NCBI GenBank assembly: GCA_963693085.1
Contig: OY856409.1
Coordinates: 1,538,843,072 to 1,538,907,071, forward strand
Length of the DNA: 64,000 bases
DNA from: Alisma plantago-aquatica
Taxonomy: Eukaryota > Streptophyta > Magnoliopsida > Alismatales > Alismataceae
Direction: 5' to 3'
Both the position numbers and the translations under genes were made by a program. The notes under the pieces were generated by a model. The model saw only the letters and a program-made list of their open reading frames with translations, was not told the DNA's origin and did not search any database. Shown here piece after piece: positions 47,718 through 61,772 of the stretch (within the stretch, counting starts at the first letter, position 1; every line of letters begins with the position of its first letter).

Positions 47718-50700
47718 TGTGACGTCCCCGGATTTTCTAAAACTTAATCTGGTATGTGACGTCCAAATTGAAACCCTCACCTCAGCGAGAATCCCAATTT
47801 AAACATCCCACACAAGGCTAAGAAGAAGAAAATCAAGGGAGTCAGAAGGAAACAATCAGTAGCACATGTACATGAACAATAATAAAACCATACACACATG
47901 TTCACCATTCAACATATAATTACAACATGAATTGTTACAACATTTGATATTACACATTGAAAGGTAAACTTAAACATATACATGTACTACATCTAAACTA
48001 CAAGATCTTAAGACAAAAGGTCCACCTGAACATCAGCTCGCCATACAACTCTCAACTATCCTGGATCTTCAAGAGCATAACCATAACCTATACAAAAGAT
48101 TACATGCAGTACACGTCAGCATAATATTTCATGAATATTGTACTGAGTACGCCTACGTGTCTTTTATTTACCTCTCATCATATCTTGGCAATAAGATAAA
48201 ACTAATGTACATGGCAGTAACAGAAAAATATAAGAAAAGCGTATACTTGCACAAAGATATTCATTAACAAAAGAGAACACATATTTTAATCATATTTCCA
48301 TCATATATCTCGTACATCTGCCCCTAGGGCTTTGATACTTTTTAGGCCTTATGATCTACTACCAAAGAGTTTGAGATCATTTTACGCGTGATCTACTACC
48401 AAAGAGTTTGAGATCTAACACATGTGATCTACTACCAAAGAGTTTGAGATCACTTCAATGCACTGTACTACCAAAGAGTTTAGTGCTATCATATGATGGA
48501 CCAGACATCTTATGTTTCATGTGTTCATAGCAATAAGTATGGAAAATCAGGCAACATATCATACAAGAATAATCATTTCATCCAATACCATATGCCAAGT
48601 ATTTTACTACTCATATAACACAAGCATATTGTATAATAAGCCAAGTAAGAGGTAATGGCGTACCTTCCAAAGAGATATCCTAATCACATATTCCTCATGT
48701 CATCTATATCCTTGGTCAACCCTGATTAAGACAAGACCATGTATTATCATCAGATTCTCATCTTATTATATCTCATCTTAACCCTAATTGTGTTCATTAG
48801 GGTTTAGCTTATCTTTTTAGGATATTCTCATTATTACTTGCATTCTTGTCTAAGAATTATCATACTGATGTCATTTTCCAGATTATGGTTCATTATCTGA
48901 ATATTATCTTTCATAGCATTTTTGTGCACATTAATTAACCCTAGGTTACACCATTAACCGAGATTAGGGTTTTATAACATGTATTAAGGTTCATATTTAT
49001 ATAATATAGATTTTGTTCATCATGATGATCTCATAATTAAAACTGAGGTTTCATATACTGATATGAGCTTACTCTATGAATTTCACCACTTATTGAGTAT
49101 GCATGTATTTATTACATTTTATTTAGGGTTATTAGCTCTAATTAGCCATATTAATCAAATTATATGGTTTCGTGCATCAACATGATCATCCTTGACATCA
49201 GGTGCATTATAAGCATTATTATGGAGTTACTGACATTTTTCCATATTTTATGTCATCATTTGCTATTTATTACCCACTAAACAAGTATTACACATCTTTC
49301 ATGATATCACTGATATTTGATTTATATTTCCAGGTTGTTCTACACATTTTTCTGAACAATTTGGTACCTTATTTGTATTTTTCTGATACTCGAGCTAATT
49401 TCTGTGATTTATTGAAGATCTGGGAATTTCTGAGCATTTTCTTACCTTTTGGCCAATCGGCTGTCGACACGTGGCATTGAGAAGGGCATGGTTCACTTGG
49501 TCTGATCCGGCTGGTCTTCTGGTTCACATTGGGCCGGCTGGTTCAAGTCAATTGAGCTGGATCATTTCTGGTCTAACTGGACCGTCCGGCCCCTCTCTAT
49601 GCAAGTCGTCTTCTTTCTCACGAACGCGGACGGCGCCGCAAGGCCTTAGCCCGACGATGATCAGCCTCCTCCTCACAGAGCCACCACCACAGCTGCAGGG
49701 TCCAGGCTCACCGCCGCTATGCCTCCATGCAGCTCAGAGAGCCCAGCGCCACCGCCGTGGAGCAGAGCTCCAGCAATCGTCTCCTCCGTCCTCCTCCTCA
49801 GTCCGCTCCTGTCGGCACTCTCTTTCTCCTCTCTGCCGACGCGTTCGAGATCTCGCGCTCACACTGTGCTTTGAGCTCCATCAAGGAACACTCTGGTGTG
49901 GTCTGGGCAACAGCTTCTCGAGCTAGAAGAAGCAGGAAGCTTCCTCCTCCTTGCGACCTCCTTCTTTTTCCATGGTGTGTGCAAGGTTGCCGCCTAGAGA
50001 AGCCGCCGTCGGGGATCAGTTTTGATACGGATAACCTGCACCTCCTGACTCTCTTCCTCTTCTCTGACTGCATCTCCGGGACGCCACCATTGTAACCTCA
50101 CCACCTCTTGCTTCCTCATAACTTGTAACGATGCCAACAGATAGCAGATGGCCCCTCATCTTCTTGCACACGCCATCTACAGCTTGTGATGGAGCGACAA
50201 AGTAGAGAGAGAGATTGACTCTTTACACTTGGTTTCGTATTACATGACTGAGGGGAAAGAAACTACCCGGTCTGTCACTCCTTTCATCACGCAACCCTCG
50301 GTCGTGGATGTCTGGAACGTGGTCATTCCCTACTCCACGATCTCACTACCGTTCAAAGGGGGGGGAGACCAGGTCATTGCTCCCATCCATGGGTTACAAG
50401 ATGCTAGATCGTGGCACCCCCATCTCAAGGCTATGCCCACTGGATCTAGACTATGTACTGTAGATCTTGTGTCACGCAGCCAAAACATAACACATTGAGT
50501 GTGACAAGGATATTGATCAAAGCCTAAGCTAATGTAATTGAATCGTTGCCAATCATACATGATTGTATACATTTTCACATCACTTTCGAACCTCACTATC
50601 TGGGTCTAGGAACCTTCAATTGCCACCAAATTTTAACCGTAGCTTCCTCACAACTCAAGCTACCTTATACTAAAATTTGGTACCAAAAATCAATGGTTAG

Positions 50701-50874
50701 ACCATTCAAATAAATTCCTCAAAAAGGCATTGAAAGAGAGATCTTAATCATGATATCCACCTCACATCAACACACCTACTTTGTCAAAAGCTTGGAATTC
50801 TCAATCTAACTCAACCATATGTTTTCACTTAAATCATTGGACATTTTTGGATTACGAAAGTCCATTCCATCACA
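47718..50874 (-). mobile_element. Family C LTR, copy C2 (3157 bp, middle)
   Basis: The shared middle LTR of the array. It differs from C1 and C3 mainly by a deletion of about 16 bp near 49320 and scattered substitutions. Ends match the other copies (TGTGACG...ATCACA). The hairpin array is at 48351-48486. Confidence 0.92.
48351..48486. repeat. Four-unit hairpin array, LTR C2
   Basis: The same four cores and arms as 42807-42942. The only change I see is in the spacer between units 1 and 2 (TTTTACGCG instead of TTTTACGTG); all four stems are retained. Confidence 0.85.
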
Positions 50875-53253
50875 TCCTACACACCTTCAAGAAATTTCGT
50901 CCTCAAAATTAAGCCAAAATCCACTTTGTCACATCATATACATCTTAAAAGAACTTTCATCCTCGAAAGTAAACCATACTCATACCTCCAGGGAAAACCT
51001 TATATTGCTCTCATCCCCATGTAGGCATCATTCTAGGTGTAACATATCCACAAAGGTTACATAGAACCATGTATCCAAAGCACTATTAGGAAGTTTCAAA
51101 AGCATCAAGGGTGACACCTCACTCCATAAAAGGCTCAAACAAGAGTTTAGAAGCTTAGGTTATGTCATTACATATCTCATATGCTAGGATTTCATCTTCA
51201 TCTTTACTCATGCGTTATTATTCAACATCATATTACCATGTTCCAAAGGAGTTAACCCAAATTAACCCAAACATCAAGGTGTCATCAACATTTTATTTAG
51301 TTCATTGTTAGAACATGTTCATCATTGACATATGCCTTTTAGGAGGGAGTTAATTAAAGTTAACCCATTTCATTCATCTAGATCACATCAAGGCATCATA
51401 ATCATTATGTTGTGCTAGCTGTCAAACCATAATTTCCATCTTTGTTAAGCACTAAGATTAACATCTCATGTAACATGTCATGCATATGATCTTATTTCAT
51501 TTCTCATAATAAATTGCAGCATTTATTAATGAATTCTCACAAGATTAACCAACACTATCACATTATCATCACTATTCATGTATATTTAACCATACATGCA
51601 TTGATATTTGTTAAACCAACTCTAGGTTTCCATCATATCATGTCTATATATCACATCTCGAGATCAGATCACATCCTTACATATATTGTATCATAGTTGT
51701 GCTAAACAAACTTATGTGAGTGGCTTGTGAAACATATGTCAAAAGTTTATATCATCCAAACGAGGTTCCTCTAACCCATACCATGAGGGTAGTGTCATGC
51801 TCAGTCTCTCTGAGCTAACTCAACTCTAGGAGTATCTCATATGCATATACTTTATCTTCCCTCTCCTGGTCTAGGGTTCTCAGATTACCTCATTGGCACT
51901 AGCTAATAGCTTTACAAGCTCTAGCTACATAAGCACAACCAAAACATGTTATGACATGATGTTCTCATCACAGGCCTTCTACCCATGAAACATGCTTACC
52001 CAAAACTCTCTTATATACACCACTAGATTCCTATGTGGGAAACCACCAACCCGAGCATGAGACTGTACAAAACTAACATAGCTACCTCCTCCAGGGTCTT
52101 GGGCTCTCTCCCTCACCCAGATGACAGGTTCTCATATTCGTGTTTGCACATACACACATAACCAGCCTCTCTTTGTCTCTAGGGTTTGGTCTTCCCAAGG
52201 ACATCTAGGGTTCAACAAGACTATAGGAATCATACATAAAGCAACTCATCTCAATCACTCAGGAGTAGTCTAGTTTAGGACATATCATATCACATATCTC
52301 ATATTTCTCATATCGTGGAGTCTAGGTTCTCTGACCTACTCTGTGTGGGTCTTGCTCTCTCTTGAGCTAACCCCAAAACTGGTCCTACCACTAGAGGTCC
52401 TCCTTTGTAAAAGAGCTTGAGGCTCATGCTGACTCACAACCTGGTCTCATTTTAACATATCTTATCTCATAAAAGCCTAGTTACTTACATCATCAAAACT
52501 TATCTTGCATCCTCAAGACTGAACTTAAGTCCTCAAAGACAAACATATATCATCATAGACTATCTTATATCATCTCTATCAACTTACATCATATCATCAA
52601 AACTTATTTCCTCTATTCCATCTATCATATATTCCAAACAAGGCTCTAGACATCTAATCTAGAACTACTCTCTCTTCTAGACTGATGTCATTCACTTTTC
52701 ACTTAGGTTGTATGATCACCTCCTACTCGTACATGTGTGGGGACACATTTTTGTAATACATATACATAATAAAATATTATATAGTTTTTCTCCGATAAAA
52801 CAAGCGTCAGAGAAAACTATCGAGGTTCGATCCATTTGGAATCAAAAACCAAAACCAGAAACGAGTGCCCCACACATAGTAGAGAGTCCAGTGTCATGAA
52901 AACTAGTGAAAAGGGTGAGAACAAGGGGTAGACTAGTGTAGCTACTCTAGACAACGTGCACAAAATGTCTAGGGTTTCTCTTCCCTTGATGCACGTCATT
53001 TCCATATAGTGCAACGTCCCATACCGCTGCACTACAAGGAAAGAACGACATCTAAGGACTTGCTATTCAACAAGCACTAGTCTAGACCTAGTTCTCAGAC
53101 ATCTAGGTGCTAACCTAGAGGCTAGGTCAGATCTAGTCTCTATAAGACGACTAATCTAACCCTAAAAGATTATTATGGTTCAAGGTTCTTTAGTTTTGTG
53201 TTGCATAATGAGCAAATGTCAGGCTTTGCTATTGTTCATGCTCTGATACCACC
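50875..53253 (-). mobile_element. Family C internal region, unit 2 (2379 bp, non-coding)
   Basis: Colinear with 45348-47717 with few substitutions and one short local repeat (the AACCCAAAT-type duplication near 51250-51270). Primer site at 53240-53251. No coding potential for gag or pol on the minus strand. Confidence 0.8.
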
Positions 53254-56200
53254 TGTGACGTCCCTGGATTTTCTAAAACTTAATCTGGTATGTGACGTCC
53301 AAATTGAAACCCTCACCTCAGCGAGAATCCCAATTTAAACATCCCACACAAGGCTAAGAAGAAGAAAATCAAGGGAGTCAGAAGGAAACAATCAGTAGCA
53401 CATGTACATGAACAATAATAAAACCATACACACATGTTCACCATTCAACATATAATTACAACATGAATTGTTACAACATTTGATATTATACATTGAAAGG
53501 TAAACTTAAACATATACATGTACTACATCTAAACTACAAGATCTTAAGACAAAAGGTCCACCTGAACATCAGCTCGCCATACAACTCTCAACTATCCTGG
53601 ATCTTCAAGAGCATAACCATAACCTATACAAAAGATTACATGCGGTACACGTCAGCACAATATTTCATGAATATTGTACTGAGTACGCCTACGTGTCTTT
53701 TATTTACCTCTCATCATATCTTGGCAATAAGATAAAACTAATGTACTTGGTAGTAACAGAAGAATATAAGAAAAGCGTATACTTGCACAAAGATATTCAT
53801 TAACAAAAGAGAACACATATTTTAATCATATTTCCATCATATATCTCGTACATCTTCCCCTAGGGATTTGATGCTTTTTAGGCCTTATGATCTACTACCA
53901 AAGAGTTTGAGATCATTTTACGTGTGATCTACTACCAAAGAGTTTGAGATCTAACACATGTGATCTACTACCAAAGAGTTTGAGATCACTTCAATGCACT
54001 GTACTACCAAAGAGTTTAGTGCTATCATATGATGGACCAGACATCTTATGTTTCATGTGTTCATAGCAATAAGTATGGAAAACCAGGCAACATATCATAC
54101 AAGAACAATCATTTCATCCAATACCATATGCCAAGTATTTTACTACTCATATAACACAAGCATATTGTATAATAAGCCAAGTAAGAGGTAATGGCGTACC
54201 TTCCAAAGAGATATCCTAATCACATATTCCTCATGTCATCTATATCCTTGGTCAACCCTGATTAAGACAAGACCATGTATTATCATCAGATTCTCATCTT
54301 ATTATATCTCATCTTAACCCTAATTGTGTTCATTAGGGTTTAGCTTATCTTTTTAGGATATTCTCATTATCACTTGCATTCTTGTCTAAGAATTATCATA
54401 CTGATGTCATTTTCCAGATTATGGTTCATTATCTGAATATTATCTTCCATAGAATTTTTGTGCACATTAATTAACCCTAGGTTACACCATTAACCGAGAT
54501 TAGGGTTTTATAACATGTATTAAGGTTCATATTTATATAATATAGATTTTGTTCATCATGATGATCTCATAATTAAAACTAAGGTTTCATATAGTGATAT
54601 GAGCTTACTCTATGAATTTCACCACTTATTGAGTATACATGTATTTAATACATTTTATTTAGGGTTATTAGCTCTAATTAGCCATATTAATCAAATTATA
54701 TGGTTTCGTGCATCAACATGATCATCCTTGACATCAGGTGCATTATAAGCATTATTATGGAGTTACTGACATTTTTCCATAATTTTATGTCATCATTTGC
54801 TATTTATTACCCACTAAACAAGTATTACACATCTTTCATGATATCACTGATATTTGAGCATCAAAAGCCTGATATTATATTTCCAGGTTGTTCTACGAAT
54901 TTTTCTGAACAACTTGGTACCTTATTTGTATTTTTCAGATACTCGAGCTAATTTCTGTGATTTATTGAAGATTTGGGAATTTCTGAGCATTTTCTTACCT
55001 TTTGGCCAATCGGCCGTCGACACGTGGCATTGAGAAGGGCATGGTTCACTTGGTCTGATCTGGCTGGTCTCCTGGTTCGCACTGGGCCGGCTGGTTCAAG
55101 TCAATTGAGCTGGCTCATTTCTGGTCTAACTGGACCGTCCGGCCCCTCTCTATGCAAGTCGTCTTCTTTCTCACGAACGCGGACGGCGCCGCAAGGCCTT
55201 AGCCCGACGATGATCAGCCTCCTCCTCACAGAGCCGCCACCACAACTGTAGGGTCCAGGCTTGCCACCGCTATGCCTCCATGCGGCTCAGAGAGCCCAGC
55301 GCCGCCGCCGTGGAGTAGAGCTCCAGCAATCGTCTCCTCCGTCCTCCTCCTCGGTCCGCTCCTGTCGGCACTCTCTTTCTCCTCTCTGCCGACGCGTTCG
55401 AGATCTCGTGCTCACACTGTGCTTTGAGCTCCATCGAGGAACACTCCGGTGCGGTCTGGGCAATAGCTTCTCGAGCTAGAAGAAGCAGGAAGCTTCCTCC
55501 TCCTTGCGACCTCCTTCTTTTTCCATGGTGTGTGCAAGGTTGCCGCCTAGAGAAGCCCCCGTCGGGGATCAGTTTTGATACGGATAACCTGCACCTCCTG
55601 ACTCTATTCCTCTTCTCTGACTGCATCTCCGGGATGCCACCATTGTAGCCTCACCACCTCTTGCTTCCTCATAACTTCTAACGATGCCAACAGATAGCCG
55701 ATGGCCCCTCATCTTCTTGTACACGCCATCTACAGCTTGTGATGGAGCGACAAAGTAGAGAGAGAGCATGACTCTTTACACTTGGTTTCATATTACATGA
55801 CTGAGGGGAAAGAAACTGCCCAGTCTGTCACTCCTTTCATCACGCGACCCTCGGTCGTGGATGTCTGGAACGTGGTCATTCCCTACTCCACGATCTCACT
55901 GCCGTTCAAAGGGGGGGAGACCAGGTCGTTGCTCCCATCCAAGGGTTACGAGATGCTAGATCTGTGGCACCCCCATCTCAAGGCTATGCCCACTGGATCT
56001 AGACTATGTACTGTAGATCTTGTGTCACGCAGCCAAAACATAACACATTGAGTGTGACAAGGATATTGATCAAAGCCTAAGCTAATGTAATTGAATCGTT
56101 GCCAATCATACATGATTGTATACATTTTCACATCACTTTCGAACCTCACTATCTGGGTCTAGGAACCTTCAATTGCCACCAAATTTTAACCATAGCTTCC

Positions 56201-56427
56201 TCACAACTCAAGCTACCTTATACTAAAATTTGGTACCAAAAATCAATGGTTAGACCATTCAAATAAATTCCTCAAAAAGGCATTGAAAGAGAGATCTTAA
56301 TCATGATATCCACCTCACATCAACACACCTACTTTGTCAAAAGCTTGGAATTCTCAATCTAACTCAACCATATGTTTTCACTTAAATCATTGGACATTTT
56401 TGGATTACGAAAGTCCATTCCATCACA
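53254..56427 (-). mobile_element. Family C LTR, copy C3 (5' LTR, 3174 bp)
   Basis: The same length as C1 and very similar. It ends CCATCACA at 56427, followed by TTACA (56428-56432), the partner of the left target duplication. The primer site of unit 2 is next to its left edge. The hairpin array is at 53887-54022. Confidence 0.92.
53887..54022. repeat. Four-unit hairpin array, LTR C3
   Basis: Identical in layout to the arrays in C1 and C2: four TACTACCAAAGAGTTT cores, three with GATC-containing arms and one with GCACT/AGTGC arms. Confidence 0.85.
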
Positions 56428-56432
56428 TTACA
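56428..56432. repeat. Target site duplication TTACA, right of family C array
   Basis: The partner of 42169-42173. Removing one TTACA plus 42174-56427 gives the inferred empty site. Confidence 0.9.
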
Positions 56433-59029
56433 TGATCTGGTAGCTCCAAAGTCAATCTAGTTTTGAAGTAGTAAATCCATGTCACATTACATGTTCAAAT
56501 CCTAATGAGTGGATCACATGATAATACCAAATAATTAAGCATCTAGAACCCTAACTTGCATTTTTGGAGAGTTGCAGACTGCATCAACATATCAAATTGT
56601 GTTAACAAGGAGAACATGGCATATGTCAAATGGCAATGTGAGTGTTGATATGGACATTTGAGGTAGACTAGTAGGTGGGGAGGGGTTTAGGGCAATGTAT
56701 AAGGACCCAAAAAAGGGGTAATTATGGAGGTTATGGGAAAATGAGAATGATTTTAGAGAGTTGTGAGTGTTATGATTAATACGTTTGAGGTAGATATTTG
56801 GGAGTTAGCTTTGAGTGGGTGCTTTTGAACCCCATTGGAATGTTAAGAAGAATGTACAAAGCCTGCCAAAAATTGGGAGAAGTAGTTATTGATATTTCTC
56901 TCGTTTACCTTATGGTGAACAATGCAAGGGCATCAACCAAGTGTACTTCATTGGGTATACGCTATTGAGATTTTATTAGACTAATGTATCTTGTCCATGT
57001 TTAAGGAAATATGATGTGAAGTGCATGGGTTTGTTGTTTAGTATGTTTTACCATTTTTTTTAAAGAATATATGCTTTTAGGGCTAGATTTGTTGGGTGTA
57101 GTTGGATGTAGTTGTGAGTTCTTAATGTAAAAACTACATCAAACTTTTACTTTGTCATCCAACTACACTATTTCAAAGAGACTCTTAATCCAAAACCTTT
57201 TGTGTTGGTTCATGTCATTCATTATTACCGAGAGCTTATTATGTTTGCGACCAGTGGGTGACAAAGTGTAAGTTTGTGATGCCAAGCTTCACAAATTACA
57301 TATAATAAAACTAGTGTTAAGGGTATGATTGAGATGGTGTAACTATAATTTTCATGGAATACATTTTTATAAAAATAAATTCAAGTTCTTGGAAAATGAG
57401 TTCATAGTGATTTTTAAAACTTGTGTTGTCATGAAAATAGGGCAAATATTAGGGGTGATGGCATAGATTGGGGGTGAGTTTATCTATATTGAGGAGTTGG
57501 AATGTAGTCACTGTGTGCATGTGTGGATTTGTTTATTCATCCCTCATTTAGAAGGACACGTTAGAAACATTTATCCTTTTTGAATTTTCTACCGGGATGG
57601 AACAATAGAGATTAACACCTTAAAGTTCCCTACCTTCATGCTTGTTGGAAGTGGATTGCTCGAATAATGTTGTGGCTGGAGAAATATTCCAAAGGCATAG
57701 ACAGTTTTGCTACTTCTAGCAAAATGTTGCTAGGATCATAAGTATTAGAAAGACCATCGAGGATAAATAGCACCTCCTTTTGTGGTTTCTTGCTTGGTCA
57801 GAGTTGTGGCTCTATGAGAGGAAGAAGGGAGAGGGCGAGACAACTAGGAACAAAAGTTATTTTAGGCCAGTTAACTGCAAAATTCGTGTTCATAATTATA
57901 TGTATATTACTAGAAGTCCAGGAAAAACTAGGAAACTCAAATTCCATATTTTATTCAAACTAATCATGCAAAAATTATAGCGTAAGTTTACTTTCAATAC
58001 TTTCAGGACAAATTACACTAAGGGAATGTTTGTTTTTCTAGAGATCCCTAGACTGGATTACATTCATGACTCCAACAATCAAAATTCTATGTTTGCTTAG
58101 ATGGAGAAGTAAAAAGTCAAAATTCTAGGTTTTTTCCTAATGAGGATGTTGGATTAAGGATTCCTTTTCAAAATCGTCAGATTCACAATCCTTCTCCACA
58201 TCCCCTTTTACTAGTGACTGCCCCTGATCCTCACAACTTTCTAGTCCTCATGATTCTTCTTTGTTTCATCTAAGGAGGGCATCAGCTATGTCGACTGTGA
58301 ATCTATAGTGGGAACCAACCAAAGATCCAACCACAATGAAAGGGCCACTATAGTGCGTGTTGAAGGAGTCACCACATATCACTTCTGAGAATAGAAACCA
58401 CACTATGCCCCAGAGAAGGAGCTATAGAGAAGACAAGGTGATGTGCCCATGTGGCATGCAAAAGACCTCGAAAAATGTGACATGTCCATCCAACCTATAT
58501 TTAAGTACGAGATCACTACGCTCCTAGGGTTTGAGATATCGAGCACCTCCACAGATGAAAGGTTCAGAGGTCGAACGCTTGCTGAGAATCCGTGCGATAT
58601 CGTATGATTTCTAAAAATATAGGTGTAGTGCTATTGTTGACCAATTGCAGGTGTGAGGATTCCTCGTTCATGTCATGTGAATGTTGCTTGGGGTGCTGCA
58701 AGTTGTTTGTTGGTGATTGTAGCAATGTAGGAAGTGGAGAAGAAAAGATGGGGGTGTTCCACCTTATCGATCGATGGAAAAAAATGGTGAGATGATATGT
58801 CTACTATATATCTACAATTAAGGACTTGTTATTAGAAGTTTCTCATTCCATCTATTGATCATCTATTGCATGACAAAATTCCAATAATAGTGGTTGGAAG
58901 TCAGCAATTTTGCTAGACATCTAATTCTCATACTTAAAATGCAGCAAACCAAACTTAAATTTTTGGAATATTAATTTACCAAACCCACCACTATCATGAT
59001 CATCATCATCTAAGACTCTATTCCAAATA
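56433..59029. other. Unassigned intergenic DNA
   Basis: About 2.6 kb without repeats of the families above and without a convincing gene. The frames at 57780-57980 and 58592-58795 are short, have no recognisable motif and show no splice or promoter context. It may be older host or TE sequence that predates the insertions. A small foldback lies at 57096-57168. Confidence 0.5.
57096..57168. repeat. Small foldback (MITE-like)
   Basis: GTGTAGTTGGATG (57096-57108) is the exact reverse complement of CATCCAACTACAC (57156-57168), with a 47-base loop that contains further weaker complementarity (GTAGTT/AACTAC-like). It could be a miniature inverted-repeat element, but no target duplication is evident. 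Confidence 0.5.
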
Positions 59030-60544
59030 TGTGAAAAATACTAGAGGGGGTGAATAGGGTTTATTGATAATTTTAAAATTAATTCAACAAACAATCACAA
59101 GAATGTTGGAGAAGGAGACAAGGCTTTTAGAGTGGTTCCACCCTTAGCAAAAACTATGGGAGTCAGTCCACTACCAAATTGTTTCCAATTGGGATTTTTA
59201 AATTATTTGAATTTTATTACCTTCTCAAGGATGTTAACAAAATTACAAATACCTTCCCAAACCCTTTGGACAGCCTTCACCCCAAAGTCATCTCACCAAC
59301 CTTGAAGCAGCCTTCACTTGAAGTAACTTCAAGCACCCCCTTGAAGTAGCCTTCCTCCTTGAAGTATCTTCCCATTGAGACCTTCTATAAGTAGTCCAAA
59401 GACCTCCTTATGCACCTGAGAAGATTACACCCTCTCCAATCCACAGCCTCCAACCTAAGAGTAGCAAGGAGAGTACAATGCAATAAGAAGGAACAAGAAA
59501 GAAAAAGGGAAAATTACACTTTACCAATGAGCACAAGTCTTGAGTCCTATATCAAGCATTTTAGATCTCCTATCCAAAGTTTTTACACATGGAAGTATAA
59601 TGGGTAGGAGATGCTAGCCTATAGGACACGAAATCTCAGCTTATGGAAATGCTTTGCAAGTGAAAAATTGCTCAATTACTCACAAGAGTTGATTCTCAAT
59701 TGCTAGTGTGTGTGCTAAAGTGATTTTTAGTGTCCTAAGGCATGTCCTATTTATAGGAATAACCTACTAGTACTTAGGGACATTCTAGAAACATTCTGGA
59801 GTGTTCTTAGTGTGAATTAGTCGTTAAGTATCCACTAATGACATTGCTTTGGCTAATTGTTTTGAGCTGAAAAAGTTCTGTCAGAGAGTAGCTCGGTCGA
59901 AGTATAGTTCGACCGACTTTGTCTCAGTCAAACTTTTCTATGACCGAGTGGGAGATTGAGGTTATTGGATTTCCAACATTCAACTCAACTCCCAACTACT
60001 CGATTCCCACCAAGTCTAACGACTAGAGAACTTGTTGGAGACTCAGTCTCAGTCAAAAATAAGTTCGAATATGTGCTTGTGTAGGCTTATGTGCAGGCTA
60101 TTCATCAGTGCATGTGCATTAGACTTAGGAGTTTCTCGGTCGATACATTATTCCATCAAGATTATCTCAGTCGATAAGTGTTTCGACCGAGATAGACTTT
60201 GTTTCAACACTTTAAGTCATGTGCTAAGTGTAAAAATGAATGTGCAATTGTGATGCTCATTTAGGGAATGACTTATCTAAGTGTTGTGTGTGGATAGGAA
60301 GATCTAACCTCCTTATTTACATGATATATAAGTACTTGTACATTATATACTTGTACAAGTTTTTACATTTGATTACAATCATGAAAATAAAGTAATTTAA
60401 GCATATAAAGCTTCCAAAACTTTACCATCCACCACATTGTATTCTTGTTCCTGAAATACTCAAGTAGCACATTAGATCCATAAGAATGAAATGTTTGTCA
60501 TAATCAAAACAAAGGTATTATGATAATGTCCAATTTAGCCAACA
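59030..60544 (-). mobile_element. Element D LTR (probable copia, 1515 bp)
   Basis: The plus strand begins TGTGAAAAATACTAGAGG and ends TTAGCCAACA (TG...CA). It is directly followed by ATCTCCCCCTTTTTG, which on the minus strand is a polypurine tract CAAAAAGGGGGAGAT leading into TGTTGG. That arrangement is common in plant Ty1/copia (SIRE/Tork-like) elements. No second LTR is in the window, so the left boundary is inferred from the TG start. It carries several 26-nt palindromes. Confidence 0.6.
59892..60191. repeat. 26-nt palindrome pairs in LTR D
   Basis: Units have the form YTCGGTCGAA, six bases, TTCGACCGAR. Clear units are at 59892-59917, 59923-59948, 60136-60161 (decayed right arm) and 60166-60191, with a weaker one at 60048-60073. 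They come in pairs with start-to-start spacing of 30-31 bp. Confidence 0.8.
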
Positions 60545-60561
60545 ATCTCCCCCTTTTTGAA
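60545..60561 (-). other. Polypurine tract, element D
   Basis: The minus strand reads a purine-rich CAAAAAGGGGGAGAT abutting the LTR start TGTTGG. A similar CTCCCCCTT motif recurs at about 60709-60717 and 60769-60776 on the plus strand, as often seen near copia 3' ends. Confidence 0.65.
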
Positions 60562-61423
60562 GATGGCAAAACATTTCCAATATAAATCAAGACAATAGAA
60601 AACCATATGAGTTTCATACCTAAAGTTTACCTTTTATAGCGTACTCTTGTCTGTTAGCCAAGAGTTTATGAAACTCATTTTACTTCAAGTTATTGATTTA
60701 TATTGTTTCTCCCCCTTTGACATTTCAAAAAGATAGCCAATTGAAGCATTTATTATGAATTTTATTTCTCCCCCTTAATTTTGTAATTTGATGCTCTTCT
60801 TTAATGATATATTCAACTTTTAAGAGTGAGGGGTTTATTTGTAATGCAAACCACTTATTGTCTAATTTATCCACAATTTATTTGTCAATCATTTGGAAAA
60901 GTGTGTTAAGCCTTTAAATGATATGAGATCCTTTTAAGTTCATGACATGTGTACATTGATTTCCCAATCAATTACAAGGGATGTTAAGCCCTGAAAATGA
61001 TATGAGATTTCCTTTTAAGAGCATATTAGAATGATGAAATATATCTCTAATTAATAATTAAGGATGTTAAACCTATATTGATATAAAGAGTCCATTAAGC
61101 TCAATTTAAGAGTTCTAAGGTCATAACCAGTTTTCAAATTGTCATTTTATCAAGATTTTTCATCATGTGAGCTCCTCTTTAATCTTATAATCAAGATAGT
61201 TTTTGTGAGATCCCCCATAATCTTATAATAAAGATAATTTAAGGATTATAAGGTCATAACAAGCATTAAGATTTGATCATAATAAGTCAAAATTTATAAT
61301 AGATTTGCACAAAAATCTTATTCTCAAGATGATTAACAAATTTCTTGAACCATATCAATGAATCAATATTGAGTGAAAATAAATAATTTTATATCCCAAA
61401 TAAGCAATCTATCAGGCTTATTT

Positions 61424-61480
61424 TTGATCGACCATGACTTCGACCGGGGCGCCCCTCGGTCGAACTTTATTTCGACTGAG
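61424..61480. repeat. 26-nt palindrome pair, element D body
   Basis: A decayed unit at 61424-61449 and a clear unit at 61455-61480 (CTCGGTCGAA, CTTTAT, TTCGACTGAG), 31 bp apart from start to start. Confidence 0.7.
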
Positions 61481-61716
61481 AGGCATTTTCTACAGATTTA
61501 TAGTTTAAGCACTCTTATTGATTTACACATTATTGTTTAAGTATGTGAAGTATCAAGTCTTTAGGTAACTTGATTATATGCATATCAATTTGAAACACTT
61601 TAAGTGATACCACTTTTGAAGAATTTACCAATTGAAAAACAATATAGGCATCACAATGATATTGATTATCTTAGAACAAGTTATTTTTGACAATTCATAT
61701 CCTAATAAAATTTTGG

Positions 61717-61718
<2 letters not shown>

Positions 61719-61770
<52 letters not shown>
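61719..61770. repeat. (AT)n microsatellite
   Basis: An uninterrupted AT dinucleotide run of about 26 repeats, a likely length-variable locus. Confidence 0.97.

Positions 61771-61772
<2 letters not shown>

Noticed and set aside
58592..58795. Cysteine-rich 67-codon ORF that might be a small secreted peptide
   Set aside because: No signal peptide or spacing of a known cysteine-rich family; the cysteines cluster in one short stretch and the context is unassigned repeat-poor DNA without promoter evidence.
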